Assembly: GCA_031277855.1 (NCBI GenBank)
Contig: JAITLO010000002.1
Coordinates: 1 to 64,000, forward strand
From: Acidovorax sp.
GTDB taxonomy: Bacteria; Pseudomonadota; Gammaproteobacteria; Burkholderiales; Burkholderiaceae_C
Reading direction: 5' to 3'
DNA: 64,000 nucleotides
How positions within the stretch are numbered: the first letter of the stretch is position 1; every line of letters starts with the position of its first letter. The notes under the pieces were generated by a model, which was given only the letters and a program-made list of their open reading frames with translations, searched no databases and had not been told where the DNA came from. Both the position numbers and the translations under genes were made by a program. This document shows, in pieces, positions 8,879 to 19,323 of the stretch.

Positions 8879-9772
8879 ATGGCTGCAATTACCGCAAGCA
8901 TGGTCGCCGAACTGCGCGCCAAGACCGACGCCCCCATGATGGAGTGCAAGAAGGCACTGACCGAAGCCGATGGCGACATGGCCAAGGCTGAAGAGCTGCT
9001 GCGCGTCAAGCTGGGTACCAAGGCTGGCAAGGCCGCTTCGCGCGTCACGGCCGAAGGCGTGATCGCTGCTTTCATCGATGGTGGCAAGGGTGCCATGATC
9101 GAAGTCAACAGCGAAACCGACTTCGTCTCCAAGAACGACAGCTTCCTGGCCATGGCCAGCGCCGCTGCCAAGCTGGTGGCTGCACACAATCCCGCCGACA
9201 TCGAAGCCCTGGGCGCTCTGGCCTACGAGCAAGACGGTTTCGGTCCCACCCTGGAAGATGTGCGCAAGGGCCTGATCGGCAAGATCGGCGAGAACATGTC
9301 TTTCCGCCGTTTCAAGGCTTTCAGCGGCGCCGGCCTGGCTTCCTACGTGCACGGCACCCGCATTGGCGTGGTCGTCGAGTTCGACGGTGACGCTACCGCT
9401 GCCAAGGACGTGGCCATGCACGTGGCTGCCATGAAGCCCGTGGCTGTGACCAGCGCCGACGTGCCTGCCGATCTGATCGCCAAGGAACGTGCCGTGGCCG
9501 AAGGCAAGGCTGCCGAATCCGGCAAGCCCGCCGACATCGCCGCCAAGATGGTGGAAGGTTCGGTGCAGAAATTCCTGAAGGAAGTCTCGCTGGCTGACCA
9601 AGTCTTTGTGAAGGCTGCCGACGGCAAGCAAACCGTGGCCCAGATGCTCAAGGCCGCCAACACCAACGTGAAGGCATTCACCATGTACGTGGTGGGCGAA
9701 GGCATTGAGAAGAAGGTCGACGACTTCGCCGCCGAAGTGGCTGCCCAAGTGGCCGCTGCCAAGGGCGCCTAA
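8879..9772 (+). CDS. tsf: Translation elongation factor Ts
   Basis: A 297-residue guanine nucleotide exchange factor that regenerates EF-Tu-GTP. It carries the N-terminal UBA-like domain with [16 protein letters not shown], and the core signature [12 protein letters not shown] near residues 79-90. Its length is slightly above the E. coli protein (283). The ribosome site GGAG lies 9 bases before the ATG. It sits between rpsB and pyrH as in most proteobacteria. Confidence 0.97.
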   Translation: MAAITASMVAELRAKTDAPMMECKKALTEADGDMAKAEELLRVKLGTKAGKAASRVTAEGVIAAFIDGGKGAMIEVNSETDFVSKNDSFLAMASAAAKLVAAHNPADIEALGALAYEQDGFGPTLEDVRKGLIGKIGENMSFRRFKAFSGAGLASYVHGTRIGVVVEFDGDATAAKDVAMHVAAMKPVAVTSADVPADLIAKERAVAEGKAAESGKPADIAAKMVEGSVQKFLKEVSLADQVFVKAADGKQTVAQMLKAANTNVKAFTMYVVGEGIEKKVDDFAAEVAAQVAAAKGA

Positions 9773-9843
9773 GTCCTGCTAGCCGCATTGCTGATACAAC
9801 GACCACTTTCCCCTCTCACCTTTTGAATCGAACGGAGTTTCCC

Positions 9844-10566
9844 ATGTCCCAAGCCCAACCAGCCCACAAGCGCATCCTGCTCAAGCTGTCAGGCGAGGCC
9901 TTGATGGGGGATGACCAGTTCGGCATCAACCGCGCCACGATCGAGCGCATGGTCGCCGAGATCGTCGAGGTGACCAAGGTGGGGGTGGAGGTGGCTGTTG
10001 TGATTGGCGGCGGCAACATCTTCCGTGGTGTGGCCGGCGGCTCTGCCGGCATGGACCGCGCCACGGCGGATTACATGGGCATGCTGGCCACGGTGATGAA
10101 TGCACTGGCCCTGGCAGATGCCATGGACAAGCAAGGCCTGACGGCCCGCGTGATGTCGGCCATCGGCATCGAGCAGGTGGTCGAGCCCTATGTGCGCCCC
10201 AAGGCGCTGCAATATTTGGAAGAAGGCAAGGTGGTGGTCTTTGCTGCCGGCACCGGTAACCCCTTCTTCACTACCGATACCGCAGCCGCATTGCGTGGCG
10301 CGGAGATCGGTGCTGAGGTGGTGCTCAAGGCCACCAAGGTGGACGGTGTGTACACTGCAGACCCCGTCAAAGACCCCAGCGCTACGCGTTACGCCACGCT
10401 GTCGTTTGATGAGGCGATTTCGCGCAACCTGGGCATCATGGATGCCACGGCTTTCGCTTTGTGCCGTGACCAGAAGCTGCCCATCCGCGTGTTCTCCATC
10501 GTCAAGCCCGGCGCGCTGCTGCGCGTGGTGATGGGTGACGATGAAGGCACCCTGGTGTCCGCTTAA
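9844..10566 (+). CDS. pyrH: UMP kinase
   Basis: A 240-residue bacterial UMP kinase (amino-acid kinase fold), phosphorylating UMP to UDP. Visible motifs are [13 protein letters not shown] at the N-terminus, [10 protein letters not shown] for the phosphate loop, and [16 protein letters not shown] for UMP and the acceptor site. The start at 9844 follows CGGAGTTTCCC. A start at 9823 is possible but would add seven residues without support. It precedes frr in the usual order. Confidence 0.97.
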   Translation: MSQAQPAHKRILLKLSGEALMGDDQFGINRATIERMVAEIVEVTKVGVEVAVVIGGGNIFRGVAGGSAGMDRATADYMGMLATVMNALALADAMDKQGLTARVMSAIGIEQVVEPYVRPKALQYLEEGKVVVFAAGTGNPFFTTDTAAALRGAEIGAEVVLKATKVDGVYTADPVKDPSATRYATLSFDEAISRNLGIMDATAFALCRDQKLPIRVFSIVKPGALLRVVMGDDEGTLVSA

Positions 10567-10642
10567 ATTGCGAAGAACATAAGCCCGCCTCGAACGCGCA
10601 CAATAGGCGCGCGGGCGGACATTGGCTTCCCGAGGTAAACAC

Positions 10643-11203
10643 ATGACGATCGCTGACATCAAGAAGAACACCGAGACCAAGATGGGCCAATCCATCGAGG
10701 CACTGAAGAACAATCTGGCACGTATCCGCACTGGTCGTGCCAATCCCCAGCTGCTGGATTCCATCCACGTGGACTACTACGGCTCCATGGTGCCGCTGTC
10801 GCAGGTGGCCAATCTGTCGCTGCTGGACTCGCGCACCATTGGTGTGCAGCCCTGGGAAAAAAACATGGCCGCCAAGGTGGAAAAGGCCATCCGTGAAAGC
10901 GATCTGGGTTTGAATCCCGCGGCCCTGGGCGATGTGATCCGCGTGCCCATGCCTCCCATGAGCGAAGAACGCCGCAAGGAAATGACCAAGCTGGCCCGCA
11001 ACGAAGGCGAGGCTTCCAAGGTGGCCATTCGCAATCTGCGCCGTGATGCCAATGAAGGTGTGAAGCGTCTGGTCAAGGACAAGGAAGCCTCGGAAGACGA
11101 TCAAAAGCGCTCCGAAGCCGAAGTGCAAAAGCTGACCGATAAGCACATCGCCGAAGTGGACACGCTGGTGGCTGCCAAGGAGCAGGACATCCTGGCCGTA
11201 TAA
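10643..11203 (+). CDS. frr: Ribosome recycling factor
   Basis: A 186-residue factor that, with EF-G, splits the post-termination ribosome. The family signature [15 protein letters not shown] lies near residues 22-36, followed by [13 protein letters not shown] and the C-terminal helix ending in an Asp/Lys-rich [16 protein letters not shown] segment. The length matches the family (about 185). The ATG at 10643 is preceded by GAGG. A short spacer leads to uppS. Confidence 0.97.
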   Translation: MTIADIKKNTETKMGQSIEALKNNLARIRTGRANPQLLDSIHVDYYGSMVPLSQVANLSLLDSRTIGVQPWEKNMAAKVEKAIRESDLGLNPAALGDVIRVPMPPMSEERRKEMTKLARNEGEASKVAIRNLRRDANEGVKRLVKDKEASEDDQKRSEAEVQKLTDKHIAEVDTLVAAKEQDILAV

Positions 11204-11236
11204 GCTGGGTTGTCGCTGGCAATCGAGTCTTTACGC

Positions 11237-11968
11237 ATGACCGCTTCTTCCGTGGTGCCCCACCACGTTGCCATCGTCATGGATGGCAATGGCCGCTGGG
11301 CCAACAAGCGCTTTTTGCCACGGCTGGCAGGCCACAAGCAGGGCGTGGAATCGCTGCGCCGCTGCGTGCGGGCCTGCATACAGCGTGGCGTGAAGGTGCT
11401 CACGGTGTTTGCCTTTTCCTCCGAGAACTGGAATCGCCCGGCCGAGGAAGTTTCGGGTCTGATGTCGCTGCTGGCTTCCGCGCTGGGTCGGGAAGTGCCC
11501 AGTCTGTCGGCCGAGGGCGTGCGCCTGTACTTTGTGGGTGAACGCCAGGGCTTGAGCGACAAGGTGGCGGCTGGCCTGGCCCAGGCCGAGCAGGCCACGG
11601 CGCACAATGAGCGCCTGGTGCTGAATGTGTGCTTCAACTACGGTGGTCGCTGGGATATTGCCCAGGCCGCAGCCCGCCTGGCAGCGCGTGGTGAGCCCAT
11701 TACCGAAGCCAGCTTGCATGCGGCCACCGCCCTGGCACATGTGCCCGACCCCGATCTGTTCATCCGCACCGGCGGTGAATATCGCATCAGCAATTTCTTG
11801 CTGTGGCAATCGGCCTATGCCGAGTTCTTTTTCAGTCCCAGCCTGTGGCCGGATTTTGACGAGGCCGCCTTGGATGCTGCCTTGCAAGACTACGCCAGCC
11901 GTGAGCGGCGTTTTGGCCAGACTTCTGCCCAGGTCCAACAAGTGGCCGCATCCCAGGTGCGCGCCTGA
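11237..11968 (+). CDS. uppS: Undecaprenyl diphosphate synthase (cis-prenyltransferase)
   Basis: A 243-residue cis-prenyltransferase making C55 undecaprenyl diphosphate, the lipid carrier of peptidoglycan and O-antigen precursors. The catalytic IVMDGNGRWAN motif lies at about residues 13-23, with FAFSSENWNRP and the C-terminal DLFIRTGGEYRISNFL motif that binds isopentenyl diphosphate. I took the ATG at 11237; the frame stays open to 11210 but no better ribosome site is seen there. It is followed by cdsA after 14 bases. Confidence 0.95.
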   Translation: MTASSVVPHHVAIVMDGNGRWANKRFLPRLAGHKQGVESLRRCVRACIQRGVKVLTVFAFSSENWNRPAEEVSGLMSLLASALGREVPSLSAEGVRLYFVGERQGLSDKVAAGLAQAEQATAHNERLVLNVCFNYGGRWDIAQAAARLAARGEPITEASLHAATALAHVPDPDLFIRTGGEYRISNFLLWQSAYAEFFFSPSLWPDFDEAALDAALQDYASRERRFGQTSAQVQQVAASQVRA

Positions 11969-11982
11969 AAGGGGAGTGCAGC

Positions 11983-12831
11983 ATGCTCAAGCAGCGTGTG
12001 ATTACCGCCGTGGTCTTGCTGGCCATTTTATTGCCCGCGCTGTTTGCCAGCTCGCCCTTGCCATTCACCGCGCTGGTGCTGGTCATGATGGCGGCCGGCG
12101 CTTGGGAGTGGGGTCGTCTCAATGGTTTTTGTCAGGCTGCCAGTGTGGCCACAGCCGCAGTCTGTGTGGCGCTGTGTGGCGTGGCCTGGCAACAAGGTTG
12201 GGTAGAGCGTGACTTGCGCCTGCTGTGGCTGGTGGCCGGCGTGGCCTGGGTGCTGGGCAGCGTGGCCTTGATTCGCCTGGGCGTGCCAGGCTGGGTGCGC
12301 ATTCCCCGCGCCATTCGCTGGGCAGGTGGTGTATTGGCGCTGTGGCTGGCCTGGCTGGCAGTGGCCCAGGCGCGCGCCATGGGCGTGAATTTTCTGCTCT
12401 CCATCATGACCTTGGTGTGGGTGGCTGACATCTTTGCCTACTTTGCAGGCCGCCGTTTTGGCCTGAAATTCACGCGCAACAAGTTGGCGCCTGCCATCAG
12501 CCCCGGCAAGAGCTGGGAAGGGGTGTGGGGTGGCGTGGCTGGCGTGCTGGTGCTGGCCGTGGCTTGGGTGCTGCTGGACCGCCATTTCCATGCTGCGGTT
12601 CCCAGCTTTTATTCACAGCTGGCTCGTGCGGGTTGGCCTTTGCTGGTGGTGGCTGCGGTGTTCATGGCTGCCATGAGTGTGGTGGGTGATTTGATTGAGT
12701 CGCTCATCAAGCGCAGCGCTGGGGCCAAAGACAGCAGCAAGCTGCTGCCCGGTCATGGCGGCGTGCTGGATCGCATCGATGCCTTGCTGCCAACCTTGCC
12801 GCTGGCCATGATGTTGACTTCCCTGGTGTAG
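11983..12831 (+). CDS. cdsA: Phosphatidate cytidylyltransferase
   Basis: A 282-residue polytopic inner-membrane enzyme making CDP-diacylglycerol from CTP and phosphatidic acid, the branch point of phospholipid synthesis. Several hydrophobic helices fill residues 1-200. The family signature near the C-terminus is present: GDLIESLIKRSAGAKDSS followed by LLPGHGGVLDRID. The stop codon ends 2 bases before the dxr ATG, so the two genes are probably translationally linked. Confidence 0.95.
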   Translation: MLKQRVITAVVLLAILLPALFASSPLPFTALVLVMMAAGAWEWGRLNGFCQAASVATAAVCVALCGVAWQQGWVERDLRLLWLVAGVAWVLGSVALIRLGVPGWVRIPRAIRWAGGVLALWLAWLAVAQARAMGVNFLLSIMTLVWVADIFAYFAGRRFGLKFTRNKLAPAISPGKSWEGVWGGVAGVLVLAVAWVLLDRHFHAAVPSFYSQLARAGWPLLVVAAVFMAAMSVVGDLIESLIKRSAGAKDSSKLLPGHGGVLDRIDALLPTLPLAMMLTSLV

Positions 12832-12833
12832 TG

Positions 12834-14015
12834 ATGAAACAAAGTTTGACGGTGCTGGGCTCCACGGGCTCGATTGGCACCAATACCCTGGACGTGGTGC
12901 GTCGCCACCGCGATGCCTACGAAATCTACGCCCTCAGCGCCTCCACCCAGGTGGAGTTGATGCTGGCCCAATGTGCGGAATTTGCGCCGCGGTTTGCCGT
13001 GATGGCCAGCGCCCCCCATGCGCAGCAGTTAGCAGAGAAACTCAAGGCCAATGGGCTGCCAACGCAAGTACTGCAAGCGTCTGGTGCTCTGGAAGAAATA
13101 GCATCTACCGAACCGGTCGATGCGGTGATGGGCGCTATTGTGGGCGCGGCCGGCCTGGCGCCTTGCCTGGCGGCTGCGCGTGCAGGCAAGCGCTTGCTTT
13201 TGGCCAACAAGGAGGCTCTGGTAGTGGGCGGTGCGTTGTTCATGGAAACGGTGGCGCAGCACGGCTGCACGCTGCTGCCCATAGACAGTGAGCACTCCGC
13301 CATCTTTCAGTGTCTGCCCGAAGACCGCAGCACCTGGGATGCACGTGTGGACAGCTTGCTGCTCACTGCGTCCGGCGGGCCTTTTCGCCAACGCGATCCG
13401 GCCACGCTGTCCCAGATCACGCCGGACCAGGCCTGCGCCCATCCCAATTTCGCCATGGGGCGCAAGATCTCCGTGGACTCGGCCACCATGATGAACAAGG
13501 CGCTGGAGGTGATCGAAGCGCGCTGGCTGTTTGGCATGCAACCGGACCAAATCAAGGTGGTAGTGCATCCGCAGCAAATCATCCACTCCATGGTGCAGTT
13601 CAAGGACGCCTCCATCCTGGCGCAGCTGGGCACGCCGGATATGCGTGTGCCCATTGCCTGCGGCCTGGCCTGGCCTGAGCGCATCGCCAGCGGTGTGACG
13701 CCGCTGAACTTTTCCCAGCTGTCGGCACTCACATTCGAAGAAGCCGATGCGCAACGTTTCCCGGGTCTGCATTTGTCCTGGCAGGCGCTCAAGGCCCCCG
13801 AGGGTACGACCACGGTGCTGAATGCCGCCAACGAAGTGGCAGTGGCCGCGTTTTTGCAAGGCCAACTGCGCTTTGATCGCATTCATGCTGTGAATTTGTC
13901 GGTGCTGGAGACGGTGGTGCCACAGGCGCTTCCCGATTCGGTGGAGGCGCTGATGGCGCTGGATGCCCAGGCCCGTGTGGCTGCATCGGCCACCATACAG
14001 CGCTGGCAGGTCTGA
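12834..14015 (+). CDS. dxr: 1-deoxy-D-xylulose 5-phosphate reductoisomerase
   Basis: A 393-residue NADPH-dependent enzyme of the MEP isoprenoid pathway, turning DXP into MEP; its product ultimately feeds UppS. The NADPH-binding GSTGSIGTNTLDV lies at residues 8-20. LLANKEALVVGG, the metal-site LPIDSEHSAIFQ and the flexible-loop region TASGGPFR are all present. The ATG at 12834 directly follows the cdsA stop (a GTG at 12831 is possible). Confidence 0.96.
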   Translation: MKQSLTVLGSTGSIGTNTLDVVRRHRDAYEIYALSASTQVELMLAQCAEFAPRFAVMASAPHAQQLAEKLKANGLPTQVLQASGALEEIASTEPVDAVMGAIVGAAGLAPCLAAARAGKRLLLANKEALVVGGALFMETVAQHGCTLLPIDSEHSAIFQCLPEDRSTWDARVDSLLLTASGGPFRQRDPATLSQITPDQACAHPNFAMGRKISVDSATMMNKALEVIEARWLFGMQPDQIKVVVHPQQIIHSMVQFKDASILAQLGTPDMRVPIACGLAWPERIASGVTPLNFSQLSALTFEEADAQRFPGLHLSWQALKAPEGTTTVLNAANEVAVAAFLQGQLRFDRIHAVNLSVLETVVPQALPDSVEALMALDAQARVAASATIQRWQV

Positions 14016-14084
14016 GCGACGAGGCATTGCGCCTGGGTCAAGTCGGGGCATGCAAGCTTCTGGCATTTCAAAAGGAGTGAGTCT

Positions 14085-15431
14085 GTGCTGACCGTGCTGG
14101 CGTTTGTCGTGGCCCTGGGTATCTTGATTACCGTCCATGAGTGGGGGCACTACCGCATGGCCGTGGCCTGCGGCGTCAAGGTGCTGCGTTTTTCGGTGGG
14201 CTTTGGCAAGCCCTTGCTGCGCTGGAAAGGGCGCAGCGGCACGGAGTTTGTGCTGGCGGCGCTGCCTCTGGGGGGGTATGTGCGCATGCTGGATGAACGT
14301 GATGCACCTGTGGATGCCGCGGAGCGCCACCTTGCTTTCAACCAGCAACCGCTGCGTGCGCGCACGGCCATTGTGGCGGCTGGGCCCGCTGCCAATTTGA
14401 TACTGGCTGCGCTGCTGTATGCGGTGGTCAATTGGGTGGGAATGCCGGAGCCGCAGGCGGTGCTGGCTGCGCCGGCCTCTGGTTCTGTGGCCCAGCTTGC
14501 CGGCCTGCAAGGCGCGGAGCGGGTGCTCGCAGTGCAAGTGGGCGAGGGTGATGAAGTGGCTGTGCACTCCTTCGAGCAGCTGCGTTGGTCGCTGACCCGG
14601 GCCGCACTCGAAAAACAAGATGCACGCATCAGCTGGGTGTTGATGGGTACGTCGACGCAACACAGTACGCTGCTCCCCCTGTCGCAGCTTTCAAACGATG
14701 CCTTGGATGGTGATTTGGGTGCCGTCATCGGTGTGCAAATGCCCTGGGCTCCGCCTGTGGTGGAGCGTGTGCTGCCAGGTGGCGCAGCGGCTTCTGCGGG
14801 GCTGAAGGCCGGGGACACCGTGCACCAGGCATTTGGCGTGCCGGTGGTGGATGGAGCGCAACTGCGGCAGTTGATTCGCCAGCATCCAGGTCAGTCCAGT
14901 GCGTGGACTGTGGATCGTGAGGGGCGGCAGTTGCAGCTGACCTTGGTGCCGGAGACGGTGGAGGATAAGGGTGAGCAGACCGGCCGCGTAGGTGCTTACA
15001 TCGGCGGAGCCACGGCCATGGTGACGCTGCAGCAGGGCGTGTGGCAAGGGCTCTGGGGTGGTATCACCAAGACCTGGGAGATGTCGGCACTCAGTCTGAA
15101 AATGATGGGGCGCATGCTGATGGGGCAGGCTTCGCTGAAAAATCTCAGCGGCCCTTTGACCATTGCCGATTACGCCGGTAAGTCCGCGGGCATGGGCTTG
15201 ATACAGTACATCGCTTTTCTGGCGCTGGTTAGCGTTAGTCTGGGCGTGCTTAACCTGTTGCCGCTGCCGGTGCTGGATGGTGGGCACCTGATGTATTATC
15301 TCTGGGAGGGTATGACAGGCCGACCCGTCTCCGAATTGTGGATGGGCCGGCTGCAGCGCGTTGGTGTCAGCGTGCTGCTTCTCATGATGTGCATTGCTTT
15401 TTTTAACGACATCAGCCGCTTATTGGGCTAA
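14085..15431 (+). CDS. rseP: RIP zinc metalloprotease RseP (site-2 protease)
   Basis: A 448-residue intramembrane protease of the S2P family. The zinc motif HEWGH lies at residues 18-22 in the first transmembrane helix, and the third-ligand motif NLLPLPVLDGG is near the C-terminus. Two periplasmic PDZ domains are expected between; the second is visible around VLPGGAAASAGLKAGDTV. In E. coli it cleaves RseA to release sigma-E. It uses a GTG start with AAGGAG 9 bases upstream. It lies directly before bamA, whose assembly defects feed the same stress response. Confidence 0.94.
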   Translation: MLTVLAFVVALGILITVHEWGHYRMAVACGVKVLRFSVGFGKPLLRWKGRSGTEFVLAALPLGGYVRMLDERDAPVDAAERHLAFNQQPLRARTAIVAAGPAANLILAALLYAVVNWVGMPEPQAVLAAPASGSVAQLAGLQGAERVLAVQVGEGDEVAVHSFEQLRWSLTRAALEKQDARISWVLMGTSTQHSTLLPLSQLSNDALDGDLGAVIGVQMPWAPPVVERVLPGGAAASAGLKAGDTVHQAFGVPVVDGAQLRQLIRQHPGQSSAWTVDREGRQLQLTLVPETVEDKGEQTGRVGAYIGGATAMVTLQQGVWQGLWGGITKTWEMSALSLKMMGRMLMGQASLKNLSGPLTIADYAGKSAGMGLIQYIAFLALVSVSLGVLNLLPLPVLDGGHLMYYLWEGMTGRPVSELWMGRLQRVGVSVLLLMMCIAFFNDISRLLG

Positions 15432-15472
15432 ATTTACGGCCTTCCAGATTCTGGCGGCGTTCGATTCCATTC

Positions 15473-17794
15473 ATGAACCAACACTTCAAACGCTTCGGTG
15501 CGCGCACGGCATCGGCTGCTGCGGCTTTGCTCTGCCTGGCGCAAACTGCGTGGGCGCTTTCGCCTTTCAAAGTGCAAGATATTCGCGTGGAGGGGCTGCA
15601 GCGTGTGGAAGCCGGCACCATCTTCGCCTCCATGCCGTTGCGCGTGGGTGATCAATACGACGACGAGAAGGGCGCTGCCGCCATCCGCTCGCTGTTTGCC
15701 CTGGGCCTGTTCAAAGACGTGCGCCTGGAGGCCGATGGCAATGTGCTGGTGGTGGTCGTGGAAGAGCGCCCCACCATTGCCGATGTGAGCTTTGTGGGCA
15801 CCAAGGAGTTCGATAAGGACACCCTGGTCAAGGCCATGCGTGACGTGGGTCTGGCAGAAGGCCGTCCTTTCGACAAGGCCTTGGCCGACCGCGCCGAGCA
15901 GGAGCTCAAGCGCCAGTACATCAACCGCAGCCTGTATGGCGCGGAAGTGGTCACCACGGTCACGCCCATGGAGCGCAACCGCGTCAATCTGACCTTCTCG
16001 GTCACTGAGGGCGAGCCGGCCAAGATCAATGAAATCCATGTGGTCGGCAACAAGGCCTTCAGCGAATCCACGCTGAAAAAGCAGCTGGACCTGGACACCG
16101 GTGGCTGGATGAGCTGGTACACCAAGTCGGACCGCTATGCCCGCAGCAAGCTCAACGCTGACCTGGAAACCCTGCGCTCCTACTATCTGCAGCGCGGTTA
16201 TCTGGACTTCCGCATTGACTCTACCCAGGTGGCGATCTCTCCCGACAAGGAAAAGATTTCGCTGACCATCAATGTCCACGAGGGCGAGCGCTTTGTGGTC
16301 TCCGGTGTCTCGCTGGAAGGCAATTACCTGGACCGTGACGACGAATTCAAGTCCCTGGTCAAGGTGCGTCCCGGCGAGCCCTATAACGCTGACCTGGTCA
16401 CCGAAACGACCAAGGCCTTTACCGACCACTTCGGCAATTTCGGCTATGCCTTTGCCCGCGTGGAAGTGGTGCCGGAAGTGGACCGTGATAACAACCGCGT
16501 GCACTTTGTGATCCGCTCCAACCCTTCGCGCCGTGCCTATGTGCGTCGCATCAATGTCAGCGGCAACGAGAAGACGCGTGACGAAGTGGTGCGCCGCGAG
16601 TTCCGCCAGTACGAGTCGTCCTGGTATGACGGTGACAAGATCAAGCTTTCGCGTGACCGCGTGGACCGTCTGGGCTTCTTCACCGAAGTCGATGTGGAAA
16701 CCCTGGAAGTGCCGGGCTCGCCCGACCAGGTGGATCTGGTGGTCAATGTGAAGGAAAAGCCCACGGGTTCCATCCAGCTGGGTGCCGGTTTCTCCAGTGC
16801 AGAAAAAGTGACCCTGAGCTTTGGTATCAAGCAGGAAAACGTGTTTGGCTCGGGCAATTACCTGGGGCTGGACGTCAACACCAGCAAATACAACCGTAAC
16901 CTGATCCTGAGCACCACCGATCCGTACTTCACACAGGACGGTATCTCGCGCACGATTGATGCGTACTACCGTACCAGCCGCCCGTATTCGTACTACTACG
17001 ATGGTATGAATGTGAGCACTAGCGATATGTACAAAATCGTCACCAAGGGTGCTGCCATCAAGTTCGGCGTGCCCTTTAGCGAGATCGATACGGTGTTCTT
17101 TGGCGTGGGTATTGAGCAGACCAATATCAAGCAAGGTCTGTATATGCCACAGGCCTATCAGGATTACATCGATAAATTCGGCTCTTCCAGCACTGCCTAT
17201 CCTTTGACCATGGGTTGGTCGCGAGACAGCCGCGACAGCGCGCTGGCGCCCAATTCGGGGCGTTATCAGCGTCTGAATGCCGACTGGTCTGCTGTGGGTG
17301 ATGCGCGCTATGTGCGCGGTAATTACCAGTTCCAGCAATATGTGCCGCTGTCCAAAACCTATACCTTTGCCTTCAATGGCGAGTTGGGTTGGGGCAAGGG
17401 GCTGAATGGCCGCCCATTCCCGTTGTTCAAGAACTTCTACTCGGGTGGTCTGGGCTCGGTGCGGGGCTTTGAGCAAGGCTCTTTGGGGCCGCGCGATGCC
17501 ACGGGCTCTTACCTCGGTGGCTCCAAGAAAATCACCTTGAATGCCGAATTCATTGCACCTTTCCCGGGTGCGGGCAATGACAAGACCCTGCGTTGGTTTA
17601 CATTTGTGGACGTGGGTAATGTCTTTGGCGAGGACGAGAAAGTCAGTGCCGGCGAATTGCGCGCTTCTGCAGGTTTGGGTTTGAGCTGGATTTCTCCGCT
17701 GGGTCCGCTGCGTCTGGCATGGGCCAATCCGATTCGCAAAAAGCCTGAAGACCGTTTGCAAAAAATCCAATTCCAGATCGGAACATCGTTTTAA
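15473..17794 (+). CDS. bamA: Outer membrane protein assembly factor BamA
   Basis: A 773-residue Omp85 protein that inserts beta-barrel proteins into the outer membrane. A signal peptide of about 28 residues ends AQTAWA. POTRA repeats (expected five) span to about residue 420, with FKVQDIRVEGLQR starting the first. The C-terminal 16-strand barrel holds the conserved loop-6 VRGF motif (LGSVRGFEQGSLGPRD). It ends in phenylalanine (QIGTSF), the typical outer-membrane C-terminal signal. skp begins 2 bases after the stop. Confidence 0.97.
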   Translation: MNQHFKRFGARTASAAAALLCLAQTAWALSPFKVQDIRVEGLQRVEAGTIFASMPLRVGDQYDDEKGAAAIRSLFALGLFKDVRLEADGNVLVVVVEERPTIADVSFVGTKEFDKDTLVKAMRDVGLAEGRPFDKALADRAEQELKRQYINRSLYGAEVVTTVTPMERNRVNLTFSVTEGEPAKINEIHVVGNKAFSESTLKKQLDLDTGGWMSWYTKSDRYARSKLNADLETLRSYYLQRGYLDFRIDSTQVAISPDKEKISLTINVHEGERFVVSGVSLEGNYLDRDDEFKSLVKVRPGEPYNADLVTETTKAFTDHFGNFGYAFARVEVVPEVDRDNNRVHFVIRSNPSRRAYVRRINVSGNEKTRDEVVRREFRQYESSWYDGDKIKLSRDRVDRLGFFTEVDVETLEVPGSPDQVDLVVNVKEKPTGSIQLGAGFSSAEKVTLSFGIKQENVFGSGNYLGLDVNTSKYNRNLILSTTDPYFTQDGISRTIDAYYRTSRPYSYYYDGMNVSTSDMYKIVTKGAAIKFGVPFSEIDTVFFGVGIEQTNIKQGLYMPQAYQDYIDKFGSSSTAYPLTMGWSRDSRDSALAPNSGRYQRLNADWSAVGDARYVRGNYQFQQYVPLSKTYTFAFNGELGWGKGLNGRPFPLFKNFYSGGLGSVRGFEQGSLGPRDATGSYLGGSKKITLNAEFIAPFPGAGNDKTLRWFTFVDVGNVFGEDEKVSAGELRASAGLGLSWISPLGPLRLAWANPIRKKPEDRLQKIQFQIGTSF

Positions 17795-17796
17795 TC

Positions 17797-18300
17797 ATGA
17801 AAATCTACCAACCTATTGCTGTTGCACTGCTGTGCGGTGCCGCTGCTGTGTCGGCTCAGGCACAGGATTTCAAGGCCGGTTTCGTCAACACCGACCGCAT
17901 CTTCCGCGAAGCCAATTCCGCCAAGGCGGCCCAGGCCAAGCTGGAGCAAGAGTTCTCCAAGCGCGAGCGTGAATTGGTTGACCTGGGCAATCGCCTGAAG
18001 ACCGATTCGGAAAAGTTCGAGCGCGACGCGCCCACCATGTCGGAAGCACAGCGTTCGACCAAGCAGCGTCAGCTGATCGAGCAGGACCGTACCTTCCAGA
18101 CCAAGCGCCGTGAATTTCAGGAAGACCTGAACGCGCGCAAGAACGAAGAGCTGTCGCAAGTGCTGGACCGCGCCAACAAGGTGGTCATGCAAGTGGCCGA
18201 GGCTGAAAAGTACGACGTGATCCTGCAAGAAGCTGTCTACGTCAACCCCAAGCTCGACATCACCGACAAGGTGATCAAGGCGCTGAACGCTGGCAAGTAA
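17797..18300 (+). CDS. skp: OmpH/Skp family periplasmic chaperone
   Basis: A 167-residue periplasmic chaperone that carries unfolded outer-membrane proteins to the Bam complex. A signal peptide of about 22-23 residues ends in AQAQ. The mature part begins [20 protein letters not shown] and then becomes a charged, alpha-helical, coiled-coil-rich stretch (about residues 45-125), matching the Skp tentacles. Its position 2 bases after bamA and before lpxD is the standard order. Confidence 0.93.
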   Translation: MKIYQPIAVALLCGAAAVSAQAQDFKAGFVNTDRIFREANSAKAAQAKLEQEFSKRERELVDLGNRLKTDSEKFERDAPTMSEAQRSTKQRQLIEQDRTFQTKRREFQEDLNARKNEELSQVLDRANKVVMQVAEAEKYDVILQEAVYVNPKLDITDKVIKALNAGK

Positions 18301-18322
18301 TTTCCAGACCAGGCCAATCGAC

Positions 18323-19321
18323 GTGAGTTTGACGCTAGGACAAATTGTCGATGCCTTGGGTGGAGAGCTAAAAGGAGCGGACAGGGCGCTGAACATCCAG
18401 CGCATTGCCCCTCTGGAGTCTGCAACAGCAGACTCCATCAGCTTTCTCAGCAATCCCAAGTATTTGCACCAGCTGGCCGCCTCCCAGGCGGCCTGCGTCG
18501 TTGTGGCACCTGCGCAGCAGGACGCAGCTGTCGCGCGTGGTGCCTGCATCGTCGCAGACAACCCCTATCTGTACTTTGCGCAGCTGACGCAGCTGTGGAA
18601 GCGCATGCATGCCGAAGCCGGCACGCAGGGCGTGCATCCCTCGGCCGTGGTTCATCCCGAGGCCAAGGTACACCCCTCGGCCAGCATAGGGCCGCTGTGT
18701 GTGGTGGAGCGTGGAGCGGAAGTCGGTGCCGACACGGTGCTGAAGTCGCGCGTCACTATCAGCGAATACTGTGTGGTGGGCGAGCGCTGCCTGCTGCACC
18801 CCGGTGTGGTCATCGGTGCCGACGGCTTTGGTTTTGCCCAGCAGCAGGGTCGGTGGATCAAGATCGAACAGCTGGGCCGGGTGCGTATCGGCAACGATGT
18901 GGAAATCGGCGCCAACACCTGTATCGACCGTGGAGCCCTGGACGACACCGTGATTGCAGATGGCGTGAAGCTGGATAACCTGATTCAAATCGGCCACAAC
19001 GTACAGATAGGCGAACACACTGCGATTGCAGGCAACGCCGGCGTGGCCGGCAGCGCCCAGATCGGTGCGCATTGCAGCATTGGAGGCGCGGCCAACATCC
19101 TCGGTCATTTGAAGATCGGCGATGGCGTGGCTATTTCTCCGACATCGGTGGTGATGCGTTCTGTGACCCAGCCAGGCCTGTACACTGGCATATTCCCATT
19201 GGCGACCAATGCGCAATGGGAAAAGAATGCGGCGACACTCAAACAATTGCACGCACTGCGCGAGCGCATTAAGGCGCTGGAAAAAGCGTTGGACGCACAG
19301 CGCAGCCCAAACGGAAATTGA
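18323..19321 (+). CDS. lpxD: UDP-3-O-(3-hydroxyacyl)glucosamine N-acyltransferase
   Basis: A 332-residue trimeric acyltransferase for the third step of lipid A synthesis. The N-terminal uridine-binding domain covers about 1-100. A left-handed beta-helix of hexapeptide repeats follows, and the catalytic histidine lies in [12 protein letters not shown]. The C-terminal helix has the [13 protein letters not shown] pattern. It starts with GTG at 18323; no strong ribosome site is seen. The stop lies 2 bases before fabZ. Confidence 0.95.
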   Translation: MSLTLGQIVDALGGELKGADRALNIQRIAPLESATADSISFLSNPKYLHQLAASQAACVVVAPAQQDAAVARGACIVADNPYLYFAQLTQLWKRMHAEAGTQGVHPSAVVHPEAKVHPSASIGPLCVVERGAEVGADTVLKSRVTISEYCVVGERCLLHPGVVIGADGFGFAQQQGRWIKIEQLGRVRIGNDVEIGANTCIDRGALDDTVIADGVKLDNLIQIGHNVQIGEHTAIAGNAGVAGSAQIGAHCSIGGAANILGHLKIGDGVAISPTSVVMRSVTQPGLYTGIFPLATNAQWEKNAATLKQLHALRERIKALEKALDAQRSPNGN

Positions 19322-19323
19322 CA